The notes under the pieces are model-generated. The model was given only the letters and a program-made list of their open reading frames with translations, was not told the origin of the DNA and made no database searches. Position numbers and translations under genes: made by a program. DNA of 64,000 nt from Acidobacteriota bacterium (lineage in GTDB: Bacteria; Acidobacteriota; Thermoanaerobaculia; UBA5066). Shown here piece by piece: positions 24,032 to 32,026 of the stretch (its first letter is position 1; the number at the start of each line of letters is the position of its first letter). The stretch spans positions 434,001-498,000 of the forward strand of contig JAKOVQ010000016.1 in the NCBI GenBank assembly GCA_029781975.1. Direction: 5' to 3'.

Positions 24032-26685
24032 GCTACCGGCGGGTCCTCCTGGTCGTCGAGCTCGGGGGCGACGCGGCGCCCGCCGCGGCCGCTCTCCGGA
24101 GGCTCGCGCCCGGGGCCGAGCGGCTGATCGTGGTGGCGCACGCCCCCGGCCGCGACATCGAGCTGCTGTCGCAGGGCGCGAGCGGAGCCCGGAACGCGGC
24201 GGCGTCGGTCGAGGCGCTGCGCGCGGCGACGGCGGGGCTCTCGCCCCGCCCGGAGCTGATGCTCGCCGAGGAGCTCGGCGTCGACGCGCTCGCTGCGCTC
24301 GCGGCCGACGTCGGGGTCGACCTCGTCGCCGCCGGAGGGCTCGGTGCGAGCGCGATTCCGCTCCTCGCCGGGGTGCGCACGCGCCTGACGCTCCCGCTCC
24401 TCTGGGTCGGCGACGCGCCTGCCGCCGGGGGACCGATGCGCGAGATCGTCTGCGCCGCGTTCGGCGCGCGGGCGCGGAGCGCGGTCGCCGCCTTCCTCCG
24501 CGATCACGGGAGCCCCGACGTTCGATGCACGATTCTCGGCCCGAGGGTCCCCGAGGAGCGGCTCTCCGCGGCGCTCGCGGTGGCCGGGATCGCGGCCCCG
24601 GTCGCGTTCGCGTCGCCCGGCGCGACCCGCCTCCCCCCGCCCGACCTCCTGGTCACGCCGCGGCTTCCGGCTCCTCTCCTCGCCCTCTCCTCGCGGCGGG
24701 CTCCCGTCCTCGTCCTTCCGCCTCCGCGCGCGCCTCAGCCTCGCCTGCGCCGGATCGACGCCGCGGATGCCGTCGACCTCGGCGGGCGGCTCCTCGTGAG
24801 GGTCACGTACGAGGCGGGCGTGGGACGCCTCGAGCCGATCCCGGATCAGGAGGTCGCCTTCGTGGCGGGCGGCCGGACGGTCGGGAGGGCCGGGAGCCGG
24901 GACGGTTTCGCGGAGCTCCCCTCCGGAGGCGCGGAGTCGTTCGGCCTGTTCCGCGTCGGCGGGTCCGCGGGCGCCGACCCCGTCGCCGCCGTCGAGCAGC
25001 GGGTCGCGGTCATCCGGCCGGCCGGTCGGCCGCACGTCCTCTTCGACGCGGAGCTGCCGGACGACGATCTCGTGCGCCTCGCGCGGTTCCGTGGCCTCGC
25101 CGGGATCGACGTCCTCGCCGTCCGCCTGCGTCCGGTCCGGAGCTGCGCGTCGATCCGCGCGAGGCTCGCCTCGTTCGGCCTGCCCGGGCGCGTGGCCGAC
25201 GCGAGCGCGGTGCTCGCCGAGGGTGCGGCCCTCGACGTCCCCGCGGAAGCGGATCCGGTCCGGCTGGCGCGCGTCGCGGCCCGAATGCGGCGCGCGGGAG
25301 CGCCGGTCGTGGCCGTGGTCCACGGCGGCGCGCACACGCCCCGCGTCATCGGATTCGCCGTCCTCCGGGCGGACGAAGCGGACGAGGCGGCCGCGGCGGC
25401 GGCGTTCCGACCCGACTCGCCCGTTCCTGCGGCGACGCTCCCGGCGCGGCTCGAGGCCGCGACGGGCGCCGTGACGATCCCCGGAAACCGCGTGGAGGTC
25501 GAGCTCGACAACCCGACGGCCCGGGCGTGGCTCCTCGACGCCCTCGCGCGCGCCGAGCGGCGGATCCACTTCCAGGTCTACATGGCGAAGGAAGACGACG
25601 TCGGCTCCGAGGTGGAGTCCGCGCTCGCCTCGGCGGCAGCGCGAGGCGTCACGGTGCGTGTCGTCGTCGACTCTCTGCACGGCCTCCACGGCTCGCTCGG
25701 CCTGACGAACCCCCTCCTCGAACGCCTCGCAGCGCGCCCGAACGTCGACCTCCGTCTCGCGCGCCCCGTCGCGGGCGTTCCGTTGCTCGAGGACCTGAAG
25801 CAGCGCGACCACCGGAAGGTCGTCGTGGTGGACGGCCGCCTCGCGCTCGTCGGCGGGCGGAACCTCTCGCACGAGTACTACACCGGCTTCGACGAGGTGG
25901 CGCTCGGGCCCGCCTCGCCCTGGCGCGACGTTCCGTGGCTCGACGCCGGGGCGCGCGTGGAAGGCCCGGCGGTCGAGGCGCTCGACCGCTCGTTCCTCGA
26001 CGCCTGGACGGCCGCCGGGGGAGCGCCGTTCGAGGTGGTGCCGCAGGAGCCGGCGGGCGGCGCGGCGGCGCGGGTCGTCGTCCACCACGGCCTTCGCGAC
26101 GCGACGACGCTCGAGACCTACGTCGCGCTCATCGACGCCGCGCGCGCGCACGTCTGGGCCGTGAACGGCTTCCCCCTCCTCCTCGAGGTCCAGCACGCGC
26201 TCCTCCGCGCCCTGACGCGGGGCGTCGCGGTGCGCGTGATCGTCGGGCACACGACGCCGACGCACGGCGAGACCCCGTTCGGCGGGCCCTGGAGCACGGC
26301 ACGGCGGGCCGCGAGCGAGCTCGTCGACTCGCGGCTCGACGCCCTCGTGGCGGCCGGGGCCGAGGTGTACAGGCTCGCGGTCCGCGAGCGGCCGGGGTGG
26401 GCCGAGGGCCTCGGCACGGTGCACCCGCACGTCCACGCGAAGGTCGTGAGCGTGGACGGCCGCGTCTGCTCCATCGGGAGCGCCAACCTCGACGTCACGG
26501 CAGCCTACTGGGAGGACGAGCACCTGCTGGTCGTCGAGGACGAGACGGTCGCCGGCGCGCTGGAGGCGCGTCTCGGGGAGATCGCCGCGGGCTCCGAGCG
26601 GCTCGACCCCGGGGATCCGGGGTGGCGCGAGGCGGCGCGTCGGCGGGCGTGGATGGTCCGCTGGCCGGGCACGCTTTCGGTCTGA
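24028..26685 (+). CDS. Usp-like domains fused to phospholipase D/cardiolipin synthase
   Basis: An 885-residue protein. Residues 1-135 (YRRVLLVVELGGDAAPAAAA, ERLIVVAHAPGR, LLWVGDAP) and roughly 140-240 (REIVCAAFGARARSAVAAFL, APVLVLPP) look like two divergent universal-stress-protein domains. A middle region of about 240 residues is unassigned. The C-terminal 380 residues are a PLD domain pair with HKD signatures HRKVVVVD (His595) and HAKVVSVD (His803), each followed by GGRN or IGSANLD. The class catalyses transfer or hydrolysis of phosphatidyl groups, including cardiolipin synthesis; a secretion signal is absent, so a cytoplasmic-face membrane location is likely. It is coupled by GTGA overlap to the metallophosphoesterase and followed after 11 bp by a lipase. 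The Usp-PLD fusion is unusual. Confidence 0.88.
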   Translation: MSYRRVLLVVELGGDAAPAAAALRRLAPGAERLIVVAHAPGRDIELLSQGASGARNAAASVEALRAATAGLSPRPELMLAEELGVDALAALAADVGVDLVAAGGLGASAIPLLAGVRTRLTLPLLWVGDAPAAGGPMREIVCAAFGARARSAVAAFLRDHGSPDVRCTILGPRVPEERLSAALAVAGIAAPVAFASPGATRLPPPDLLVTPRLPAPLLALSSRRAPVLVLPPPRAPQPRLRRIDAADAVDLGGRLLVRVTYEAGVGRLEPIPDQEVAFVAGGRTVGRAGSRDGFAELPSGGAESFGLFRVGGSAGADPVAAVEQRVAVIRPAGRPHVLFDAELPDDDLVRLARFRGLAGIDVLAVRLRPVRSCASIRARLASFGLPGRVADASAVLAEGAALDVPAEADPVRLARVAARMRRAGAPVVAVVHGGAHTPRVIGFAVLRADEADEAAAAAAFRPDSPVPAATLPARLEAATGAVTIPGNRVEVELDNPTARAWLLDALARAERRIHFQVYMAKEDDVGSEVESALASAAARGVTVRVVVDSLHGLHGSLGLTNPLLERLAARPNVDLRLARPVAGVPLLEDLKQRDHRKVVVVDGRLALVGGRNLSHEYYTGFDEVALGPASPWRDVPWLDAGARVEGPAVEALDRSFLDAWTAAGGAPFEVVPQEPAGGAAARVVVHHGLRDATTLETYVALIDAARAHVWAVNGFPLLLEVQHALLRALTRGVAVRVIVGHTTPTHGETPFGGPWSTARRAASELVDSRLDALVAAGAEVYRLAVRERPGWAEGLGTVHPHVHAKVVSVDGRVCSIGSANLDVTAAYWEDEHLLVVEDETVAGALEARLGEIAAGSERLDPGDPGWREAARRRAWMVRWPGTLSV

Positions 26686-26696
26686 GGAGGGAAGAG

Positions 26697-27680
26697 ATGA
26701 AACCCGAGAGAACCCGCGGGCCGGCCCGTCTGGCGCCGTTTCCCGTCCACGAAGCGCTCGTCGAGCGCCTCCTCGTCGCCCACGCCTCGCCGGAGGCGCC
26801 GCGCGACGAGGTCGTCGCCCACGCCCTCGGCTGCTGCGCGGGGTACGCGTACGCGGACCTCGACACGGTCGCGACGATCGCGAGCCGGGTGGGGCTCGAG
26901 GAGTGCGCGGGGGTGCGGCTGACGCAGATCGTCGACGCGATGCTCGTCTTCTCGACCGCGTATCTGCTGCAGAGCCGCTGCGGACGCGTCGTGATCCTCG
27001 GCTACCGCGGCACGGAGCCGTCGAATCTGGGGAACTGGCTCGGCGACGCGGACGTCGGAGTCGCCTCGATGGCGGTCGGGGGCGAGCGCCTCCGCGTCCC
27101 GGCGGGGTTCCACCGCAACGTGCGGGCGACGCGCTGGGCCGTCCTCGAAGAGCTCGGCGCGGCGCTCGCGGGCCGCTCGCTCTTCGACCCCGCCGAGCGG
27201 GTGGACTTCCCGATGGAGGCGCTCTACGTCACGGGCCACAGCCTCGGCGGGGCGATGGCGGTCCTCTTCGCGCTCTCGATCGCGGAGGCCCCGGAGTGCC
27301 GCGCGATCGCGGAGCGGCTCCGCGCCGTCTACACCTTCGGCCAGCCGCTCACGACGGGGGTGCCGGCCCCGGCCGCCGTAGGAGAGCTCGGCCGGCGCCT
27401 CCACCGCCATCTCCTCCCGGGCGACCCGGTTCCCGCGCTTCCGCCCGCGTCGTGGTGTCGCCTCGGCCACTGCGGCCGGGAGTGGCGCTTCGCGGAGGGA
27501 GGCTGGAGCGAGGCCCCGGCGCCGATCGCGCAGCTGAAGAGCGTGCCGCGCGCTCTCCTCTCCCTCGCCGCGAGGAAGCCGCCTCGCGGGCCCTCCTCGA
27601 TCCGGGATCACGCGCCCGATCGCTACATCGCGGCGCTGCGGCCGGAGGACCGCGTCACCGAGCTCGGCGACCACGTCTGA
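26697..27680 (+). CDS. Class 3 (alpha/beta-hydrolase) lipase
   Basis: A 327-residue protein of the class 3 lipase family. It has the GYRGTEPSNLGNWLGDADV oxyanion region near residue 100, then the nucleophile elbow VTGHSLGGAMAV with Ser182, YTFGQPLTT, HLLPGDPVPALPP carrying the acid Asp, and a final RDHAPDRYIAAL carrying the His. The triad is complete. There is no signal peptide, so it probably acts on membrane or cytoplasmic lipid, or on phospholipid as a phospholipase A-like esterase. A GGGAGGGAAGAG ribosome-binding site precedes the ATG at 26697, 11 bp after the PLD gene. It is the last gene of the sigma-54 operon, followed by a possible terminator at 27712. Confidence 0.9.
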   Translation: MKPERTRGPARLAPFPVHEALVERLLVAHASPEAPRDEVVAHALGCCAGYAYADLDTVATIASRVGLEECAGVRLTQIVDAMLVFSTAYLLQSRCGRVVILGYRGTEPSNLGNWLGDADVGVASMAVGGERLRVPAGFHRNVRATRWAVLEELGAALAGRSLFDPAERVDFPMEALYVTGHSLGGAMAVLFALSIAEAPECRAIAERLRAVYTFGQPLTTGVPAPAAVGELGRRLHRHLLPGDPVPALPPASWCRLGHCGREWRFAEGGWSEAPAPIAQLKSVPRALLSLAARKPPRGPSSIRDHAPDRYIAALRPEDRVTELGDHV

Positions 27681-27711
27681 AGCGTCGCGCCCCCGGGGCC
27701 ACGCCGCCCGA

Positions 27712-27729
27712 CCCGTCGCGGGCGACGGG
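27712..27729 (+). terminator. Possible terminator after the lipase gene
   Basis: CCCGTCGC and GCGACGGG form perfect 8-bp arms around a 2-bp centre, 32 bp after the lipase stop, followed by ATTCTCT. There is no clean U-tract, so it may act as a 3' stabilising hairpin instead. The rest of 27681-27890 holds nothing I can identify. Confidence 0.35.
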
Positions 27730-27890
27730 ATTCTCTGGACGAGGTCTTCCGAGGGGCGAGGAGACGGCGCGCCGGGCGCGGGTGGAACCGACGGGCCGTG
27801 TGCCTGCGACGGAGGCCGGTCCCTCCCCGGAATCGCGCGTCTGGAGGAGCGGTCGACCTCGGGATGGCTCGGGAGGCCCCGTCGAACGAA

Positions 27891-27914
27891 AGGCCCGGCG
27901 TCTCCGCCGGGCCT
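27891..27914 (-). terminator. Intrinsic terminator of the ancestral tRNA-fMet locus
   Basis: AGGCCCGGCG and CGCCGGGCCT form 10-bp arms around TCTC. On the minus strand the hairpin is followed by TTTCGTT. It lies just downstream of the truncated tRNA copy and shares its stem core with the terminator at 30987-31012. It is probably the original terminator, displaced by the cassette insertion. Confidence 0.6.
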
Positions 27915-27923
27915 TCGTATCCG

Positions 27924-28002
<79 letters not shown>

Positions 28003-28112
28003 ACCTGAACCAACGTGAATCAAGCGCACCCGAAGCGATTCGAGGACTGCCGCTCCGAAGCGGGGCGCCTCCGCGCCCCGCTCGTCGGGCCAGCCGCTCG
28101 CGACGCGCGTAC

Positions 28113-28141
28113 TTGACATTGCATGATGCGCATCATATGTT
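28113..28141 (+). promoter_or_regulatory. Promoter and operator of the tetR gene
   Basis: TTGACA (28113) and TATGTT (28136) are separated by 17 bp, a good sigma-70-type promoter. The spacer contains the 14-bp perfect palindrome ATGATGCGCATCAT (28123-28136), so bound repressor would occlude the polymerase. The same half-sites recur before the SDR gene. Confidence 0.75.
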
Positions 28142-28151
28142 GGCTGCCGAG

Positions 28152-28733
28152 ATGAGACGATCCGCCCCCAGCCGTAAGGAAGCCACGCACGAGCGCATCG
28201 TCGAGGCTGCCGCGCGCGCTATCCGGCGCAGCGGCTACGGCGGCACCGGCGTCGCCGACATCATGAAAGAAGCCGGCCTCACACACGGCGGCTTCTACGC
28301 CCACTTTCCCTCGCGCGAGGCGATGCTGGCGGAGGCTGCGGATCGCGCCGGCGCCGAAGCAGTCGCCGCATCGGCGCGCATCGCGGCCACCGCTTCGCCG
28401 CAGCAGGCGCTCCGGGTCCTGCTCCAAGCCTACCTGTCCAAGGAGCATGTCCAGAACGCCGAGATGGGCTGCCCGGTCGTCGCCCTTGGCTCGGAGATGC
28501 CGCGCCAGGCCCCCGAGGTGCGCCGCGCCTCCACACGGCGCATCAAGGAGATGATCGACCTTGTTGCGCGCCAATCGCCCGACTGGGGTCAGCCGGGCGC
28601 GCACGAGCGTGCCCTCACGACCGTCGCCACGATGGTTGGCGCCTTGCTCCTGGCACGCGCTGTCGACGACCCAGAGCTCTCCGACGCGCTGCGGAAGGCG
28701 GCGCTCGAACACCTCGCCCCGACCGGCGCCTGA
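28152..28733 (+). CDS. TetR family repressor
   Basis: A 193-residue TetR-type regulator. The HTH is in residues 12-58 (RIVEAAARAIRRSGYGGTGV, ADIMKEAGLTHGGFYAHFPS, REAMLAEAADRAG). The C-terminal ligand domain includes AEMGCPVVALGSEMPRQAPE, a cysteine-containing phrase common to a subgroup of TetR proteins that control oxidoreductases. The ATG at 28152 is preferred over one at 28137 because the latter lies inside the -10 element of its own promoter. ATGAT-N4-ATCAT operators lie at its promoter and in front of the SDR gene downstream, so it probably represses itself and the SDR-MDR pair. The inducer is unknown. Base composition differs from the flanks, fitting the island context. Confidence 0.88.
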   Translation: MRRSAPSRKEATHERIVEAAARAIRRSGYGGTGVADIMKEAGLTHGGFYAHFPSREAMLAEAADRAGAEAVAASARIAATASPQQALRVLLQAYLSKEHVQNAEMGCPVVALGSEMPRQAPEVRRASTRRIKEMIDLVARQSPDWGQPGAHERALTTVATMVGALLLARAVDDPELSDALRKAALEHLAPTGA

Positions 28734-28774
28734 TCCCGCGTTCTCACCTGAAGAGGGTTTCGCTTGAACCACAA

Positions 28775-28790
28775 TATGATGATTATCATA
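28775..28790. promoter_or_regulatory. Second TetR operator, before the SDR gene
   Basis: TATGAT and ATCATA arms around a 4-bp centre, the same ATGAT-N4-ATCAT half-site spacing as the palindrome at 28123-28136. A TTGAAC -35-like element (28764) precedes it. It is very AT-rich against the local background. Confidence 0.65.
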
Positions 28791-28876
28791 AATTCGATAT
28801 CACGACCGCCCCGAACGTGCCGCCGGCACGGGTGGAACTCGATCAACGCAGGACCTGCACGGAAAGGAACGACAGG

Positions 28877-29749
28877 ATGAATACGAAGGGCAAGGTCGCG
28901 ATCGTGACCGGCGCCTCGTCAGGCATCGGCCAAGCCACGGCCGAGCGGCTCACGAAGGCGGGCTACGGGGTCTACGGCACCAGCAGACGGGGCGCGACGG
29001 CGGGACAGCAATCGTTCGAGATGCTGCCCCTCGACGTAACCAGCGATGAGTCGGTCGAAGCCGCAGTCAGGGACGTGATGCGGCGTTCCGGACGCATTGA
29101 CGTCCTCGTGAACAATGCCGGCTTCAGTGTCGCCCCCGCGGGAGCGGAAGAGAGCTCCATCGAACAGGCCCGATCGATCTTCGATACGAACTTCTTCGGG
29201 ATCGTACGGATGACGCGCGCGGTGGTGCCACACATGCGGCACCAGGGGGGCGGTCGCATCCTCAACATCGGCTCGGTGCTCGGCTTCTTGCCCGCGCCGT
29301 ACATGGCGCTCTACGCCGCAACCAAGCACGCCATCGAGGGCTATTCGGAATCGCTGGACCACGAGTTACGGACGCGGGGCATTCGGGTCTCGGTCATCGA
29401 GCCTGCGTACACGAAGACGGCCTTCGACGCGAACGCGCTGGAACCCGACTCGAAGCTCGAAGAATATCGTGCGGCGAGCACGGCCTTGAGCCGTCACATC
29501 AGCGCGATCATGGCGACTGCGGACGAGCCGGGCGTCGTGGCGGACGTCGTGCTTCGAGCTGCCCTCGCTGTAAGCCCGAAGGTCCGATACACGGCCGGTA
29601 GCCTCGCGAACCGGCTGCGATGGCTGCGCAGATTCGCGCCCGCTGGCCTGATGGACGCTGGGATTAGAAGGGACCTGCGCCTCGACACGCTTGTGACGCC
29701 GTTCCGCCGCTCCCCGGTCCCGGAAACTCCGCGAGGGGAGCGCGGATGA
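28877..29749 (+). CDS. Short-chain dehydrogenase/reductase (classical SDR)
   Basis: A 290-residue classical SDR. It has TGASSGIG for the dinucleotide near residue 11, DVT for the adenine pocket and NNAG near 78. The catalytic set is IGSV (Ser near 132), then YAATK (Tyr and Lys near 145-150). TSRRG after the second strand suggests NADP(H) preference. These enzymes reduce or oxidise carbonyl or hydroxyl groups on diverse substrates. The ATG at 28877 follows GGAACGACAGG. Its TGA overlaps the ATG of the MDR reductase gene (ATGA), so the two are coupled and likely act on the same class of substrate, probably reactive aldehydes, quinones or enones given the regulator type. Substrate identity is not shown by sequence. 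Confidence 0.92.
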   Translation: MNTKGKVAIVTGASSGIGQATAERLTKAGYGVYGTSRRGATAGQQSFEMLPLDVTSDESVEAAVRDVMRRSGRIDVLVNNAGFSVAPAGAEESSIEQARSIFDTNFFGIVRMTRAVVPHMRHQGGGRILNIGSVLGFLPAPYMALYAATKHAIEGYSESLDHELRTRGIRVSVIEPAYTKTAFDANALEPDSKLEEYRAASTALSRHISAIMATADEPGVVADVVLRAALAVSPKVRYTAGSLANRLRWLRRFAPAGLMDAGIRRDLRLDTLVTPFRRSPVPETPRGERG

Positions 29750-30744
29750 GAGCGCTCGCGATTCGTCGTTACAGGGCACCGATGGAGATGATGGACCTGC
29801 CGCGACCCGAGCCGGGACCGGGTGATCTCCTCGTGCGGGTACGCGCCGCGGGCGTCAACCCGCTCGATTACAAGATCCGCGACGGCGTCGTGAAGGTGCT
29901 GACGCCCTACACGTTTCCCCTGATCCTCGGCACCGATCTCGCCGGCGACGTGGAAGCGATCGGTCCAGGCGTGACCAGATTCAAAGTGGGCGACGCCATC
30001 TATGCGCGCCTCGGCAAAGAGCGCATCGGCGCCATCGCGGAGTACGCACGCGTGCGCGAAGGGGCCGCGGCGAAGAAGCCCGCGCGCCTCGACTACGTGC
30101 AGGCAGCGTCGCTTCCGCTCGTGGGACTCACCGCCTGGCAGGCCCTGATCGAAGTCGCACGGTTGCAGGCGGGACAGAAGATCCTCATCCACGCCGGCTC
30201 GGGCGGCGTCGGCACGTTCGCCATCCAGCTGGCCAAGTACCTTGGTGCAGAGGTCGCGACCACGGCCGGCGCCCGGAACCACACGTTGGTGAGGTCGCTC
30301 GGAGCGGACCTGGCGATCGACTACAAGACGACCCGCTTCGAAGATGTGGTCAAAGACCAGGACGTGGTCCTCGACTCTCAGGCGGGCGACACACTGCTCC
30401 GCTCGTTCGAGGCAGTCAAGCCGGGCGGCGTCGTCGTAACGATAGGCGGCCGGCCCGACGGCAAATTCGCGCGCGCATGGGGACTGAGCCTGCCGCTCGT
30501 CTGGATCCTCGGGTTCCTGAATCGCAAGGTCGATCGTCTGGCCAGGGAAAGAGGCGTGAGCTTCGAGTACCTGTTCATGCGAGCGAGCGGCGAGCAGCTG
30601 GAAAAGATAGGCGCGCTGGTGGACAAGGGTGTCATCAAGCCGATCCTGGACAGGACATTTCCGCTGGAAGCCGGGGCCGAGGCCATTTCCTACGTGGAAT
30701 CCGGCCACGCCGTGGGAAAGGTTGTCATTCGCGTCGGCGACTAG
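29746..30744 (+). CDS. Zinc-independent MDR NADP(H) oxidoreductase (quinone reductase-like)
   Basis: A 332-residue medium-chain reductase. It has a GroES-like N-terminal domain (VRVRAAGVNPLDYKIRDGVV, LGTDLAGDVEAIGPGV) and a Rossmann domain with HAGSGGVGTFAIQLAKYLGA near residue 150. The structural four-Cys zinc lobe and the catalytic Cys/His zinc set of alcohol dehydrogenases are absent, placing it in the quinone/enone reductase branch. It would reduce alkenals, enones or quinones with NADPH in the cytoplasm. It is translationally coupled to the SDR upstream and is the last gene of the cassette, downstream of the TetR operators. Confidence 0.92.
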   Translation: MRALAIRRYRAPMEMMDLPRPEPGPGDLLVRVRAAGVNPLDYKIRDGVVKVLTPYTFPLILGTDLAGDVEAIGPGVTRFKVGDAIYARLGKERIGAIAEYARVREGAAAKKPARLDYVQAASLPLVGLTAWQALIEVARLQAGQKILIHAGSGGVGTFAIQLAKYLGAEVATTAGARNHTLVRSLGADLAIDYKTTRFEDVVKDQDVVLDSQAGDTLLRSFEAVKPGGVVVTIGGRPDGKFARAWGLSLPLVWILGFLNRKVDRLARERGVSFEYLFMRASGEQLEKIGALVDKGVIKPILDRTFPLEAGAEAISYVESGHAVGKVVIRVGD

Positions 30745-30843
30745 CGGGTGCGCCTTCGGGACGAGTCCAGACGCGTGTGTTCGGCCGGGGGATGAGCTTC
30801 GCGTGGCCGCAGGGTCTGCTTCGCGGCGGCCCCACCTCGCCCT

Positions 30844-30960
30844 CGCCTTCGCGTGTGTGAGGTCCTCTCCGCTCGTGATCGCCTCGGTCTTCATGACCCT
30901 GCCGGTTCCGTGGTCGACGACGATCCCAGAGTAGCCATCGCACCAAGTCCAACCTATCCC
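30844..30960 (-). pseudogene. Possible PepSY-domain gene remnant
   Basis: Minus-strand translation gives GYSGIVVDHGTGRVMKTEAI followed by TSGEDLTHAKA, resembling the end of PepSY-type domains (V-V-D-x-x-T-G-K-V-x-x-x-E, then E-D-L-x-x-A-K-A). The similarity lasts about 39 codons and has no start or continuation. The rest of 30745-30986 shows nothing else. It is a weak call and could be chance in a GC-rich frame. Confidence 0.35.
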
Positions 30961-30986
30961 GAACCTAACCCGAGCTAGAAAATCGA

Positions 30987-31010
30987 AGATCCCGGCGTTG
31001 CCGCCGGGAT

Positions 31011-31012
<2 letters not shown>
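30987..31012 (-). terminator. Intrinsic terminator for tRNA-fMet
   Basis: Perfect 11-bp arms AGATCCCGGCG and CGCCGGGATCT around TTGC. On the minus strand the hairpin is followed by TCGATTTTC. It lies 32 bp beyond the tRNA 3' end in its direction of transcription. Confidence 0.75.
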
Positions 31013-31120
<108 letters not shown>

Positions 31121-31188
31121 TCAGGGGAGCGGCACCTTAGCGGGGTCCCGTTCCGATGTCAAGCGCTGCACTGCGAGAGAGCGCCCGG

Positions 31189-32019
31189 TCAGGGGGCCGG
31201 GGCGATCTCGAACTGCCGGATGATGTTGAAGCCGAGCCTGATGTTCGACTCCGTGACCCCGCCGCCGTAGTCGCCCCCCATGATCTGGTCGACCGTGGAG
31301 GCGGCGGAGTTGCCGATCCAGACCGAGAAGCGGTGGTGCCAGAGGCCCTTCTCGAGGGCGAAGGACCACTGGCCGACGGAGCCGTCGAGGTCCTTGTTCC
31401 GGAAGACGTACTCGCCGGTGGCGAAGAGCCCCTTCCCCAGCTTCAGCTGGACCATCAGCGGGACGTTGAAGACGTCCTTGAACATCGGGGTGTTCGACAC
31501 GTAGGTCGGGGCGGCGGCCAGCGTCACGCGCCCGCCGAACGTGTAGGCGACGAGCCCCTGGGCGAAGCCGCCCACCTTGTCCTCGATGTCGAACTTCGTC
31601 AGCCAGTCCATCCCGCCGCGAAGGCCGAGGGCGAGGGGGAGCTGCGCGGTCGGCTTCAGGAAGGTGTAGCGGGCGGCGAGCTCGTAGTCGCCGCCGACCG
31701 AGGCGCGGTAGGCCTCGACCTCGAGCCGGTCGACGGGGACGTAGCTCAGGCCGATGCCGATGTTGGCGCCCGAGTCGAGGCCGCCGAGGTTGTTTCCCCC
31801 CGCCTCGTTGACGGGCTGGTTGAACCGGTGGGTGAAGATCGCCTGCAGGAGCCCCTTGTCGTTGGCGAGCGGGGAGGCGGTCTGGAGGAACCGGTCGCCG
31901 TAGCCCGGGTCGAAGGGGGCCGGGGCGTCCTGGGCGGCGAGAGGGGAGATGGCGAGGAGGGCTCCGGCGAGGAGGGCGCCTGCGGCGGCGCGGGCGGGGG
32001 TCCGTTCGAGCTTTCTCAT
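31189..32019 (-). CDS. DUF5777-like outer-membrane beta-barrel protein
   Basis: A 276-residue exported protein with a signal peptide (residues 1-30, GALLAGALLAISPLAAQDAP). Amphipathic beta-strands alternate with Gly/Asn turns: GLLQAIFTHRFNQPV, NIGIGLSYVPVDRLEVEAYR, DYELAARYTFLKP, LGLRGGMDWL, FAQGLVAYTFGGRVTLAAAP, KGLFATGEYVFRN. RHRFNQPV-like segments fit the DUF5777 family of uncharacterised barrels. It lies 7 bp downstream of a cytochrome-like lipoprotein on the same strand, suggesting an operon. A role in moving electrons or substrate across the outer membrane next to cytochromes is speculative. Confidence 0.7.
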   Translation of the reverse strand: MRKLERTPARAAAGALLAGALLAISPLAAQDAPAPFDPGYGDRFLQTASPLANDKGLLQAIFTHRFNQPVNEAGGNNLGGLDSGANIGIGLSYVPVDRLEVEAYRASVGGDYELAARYTFLKPTAQLPLALGLRGGMDWLTKFDIEDKVGGFAQGLVAYTFGGRVTLAAAPTYVSNTPMFKDVFNVPLMVQLKLGKGLFATGEYVFRNKDLDGSVGQWSFALEKGLWHHRFSVWIGNSAASTVDQIMGGDYGGGVTESNIRLGFNIIRQFEIAPAP

Positions 32020-32026
32020 GGCGTCC

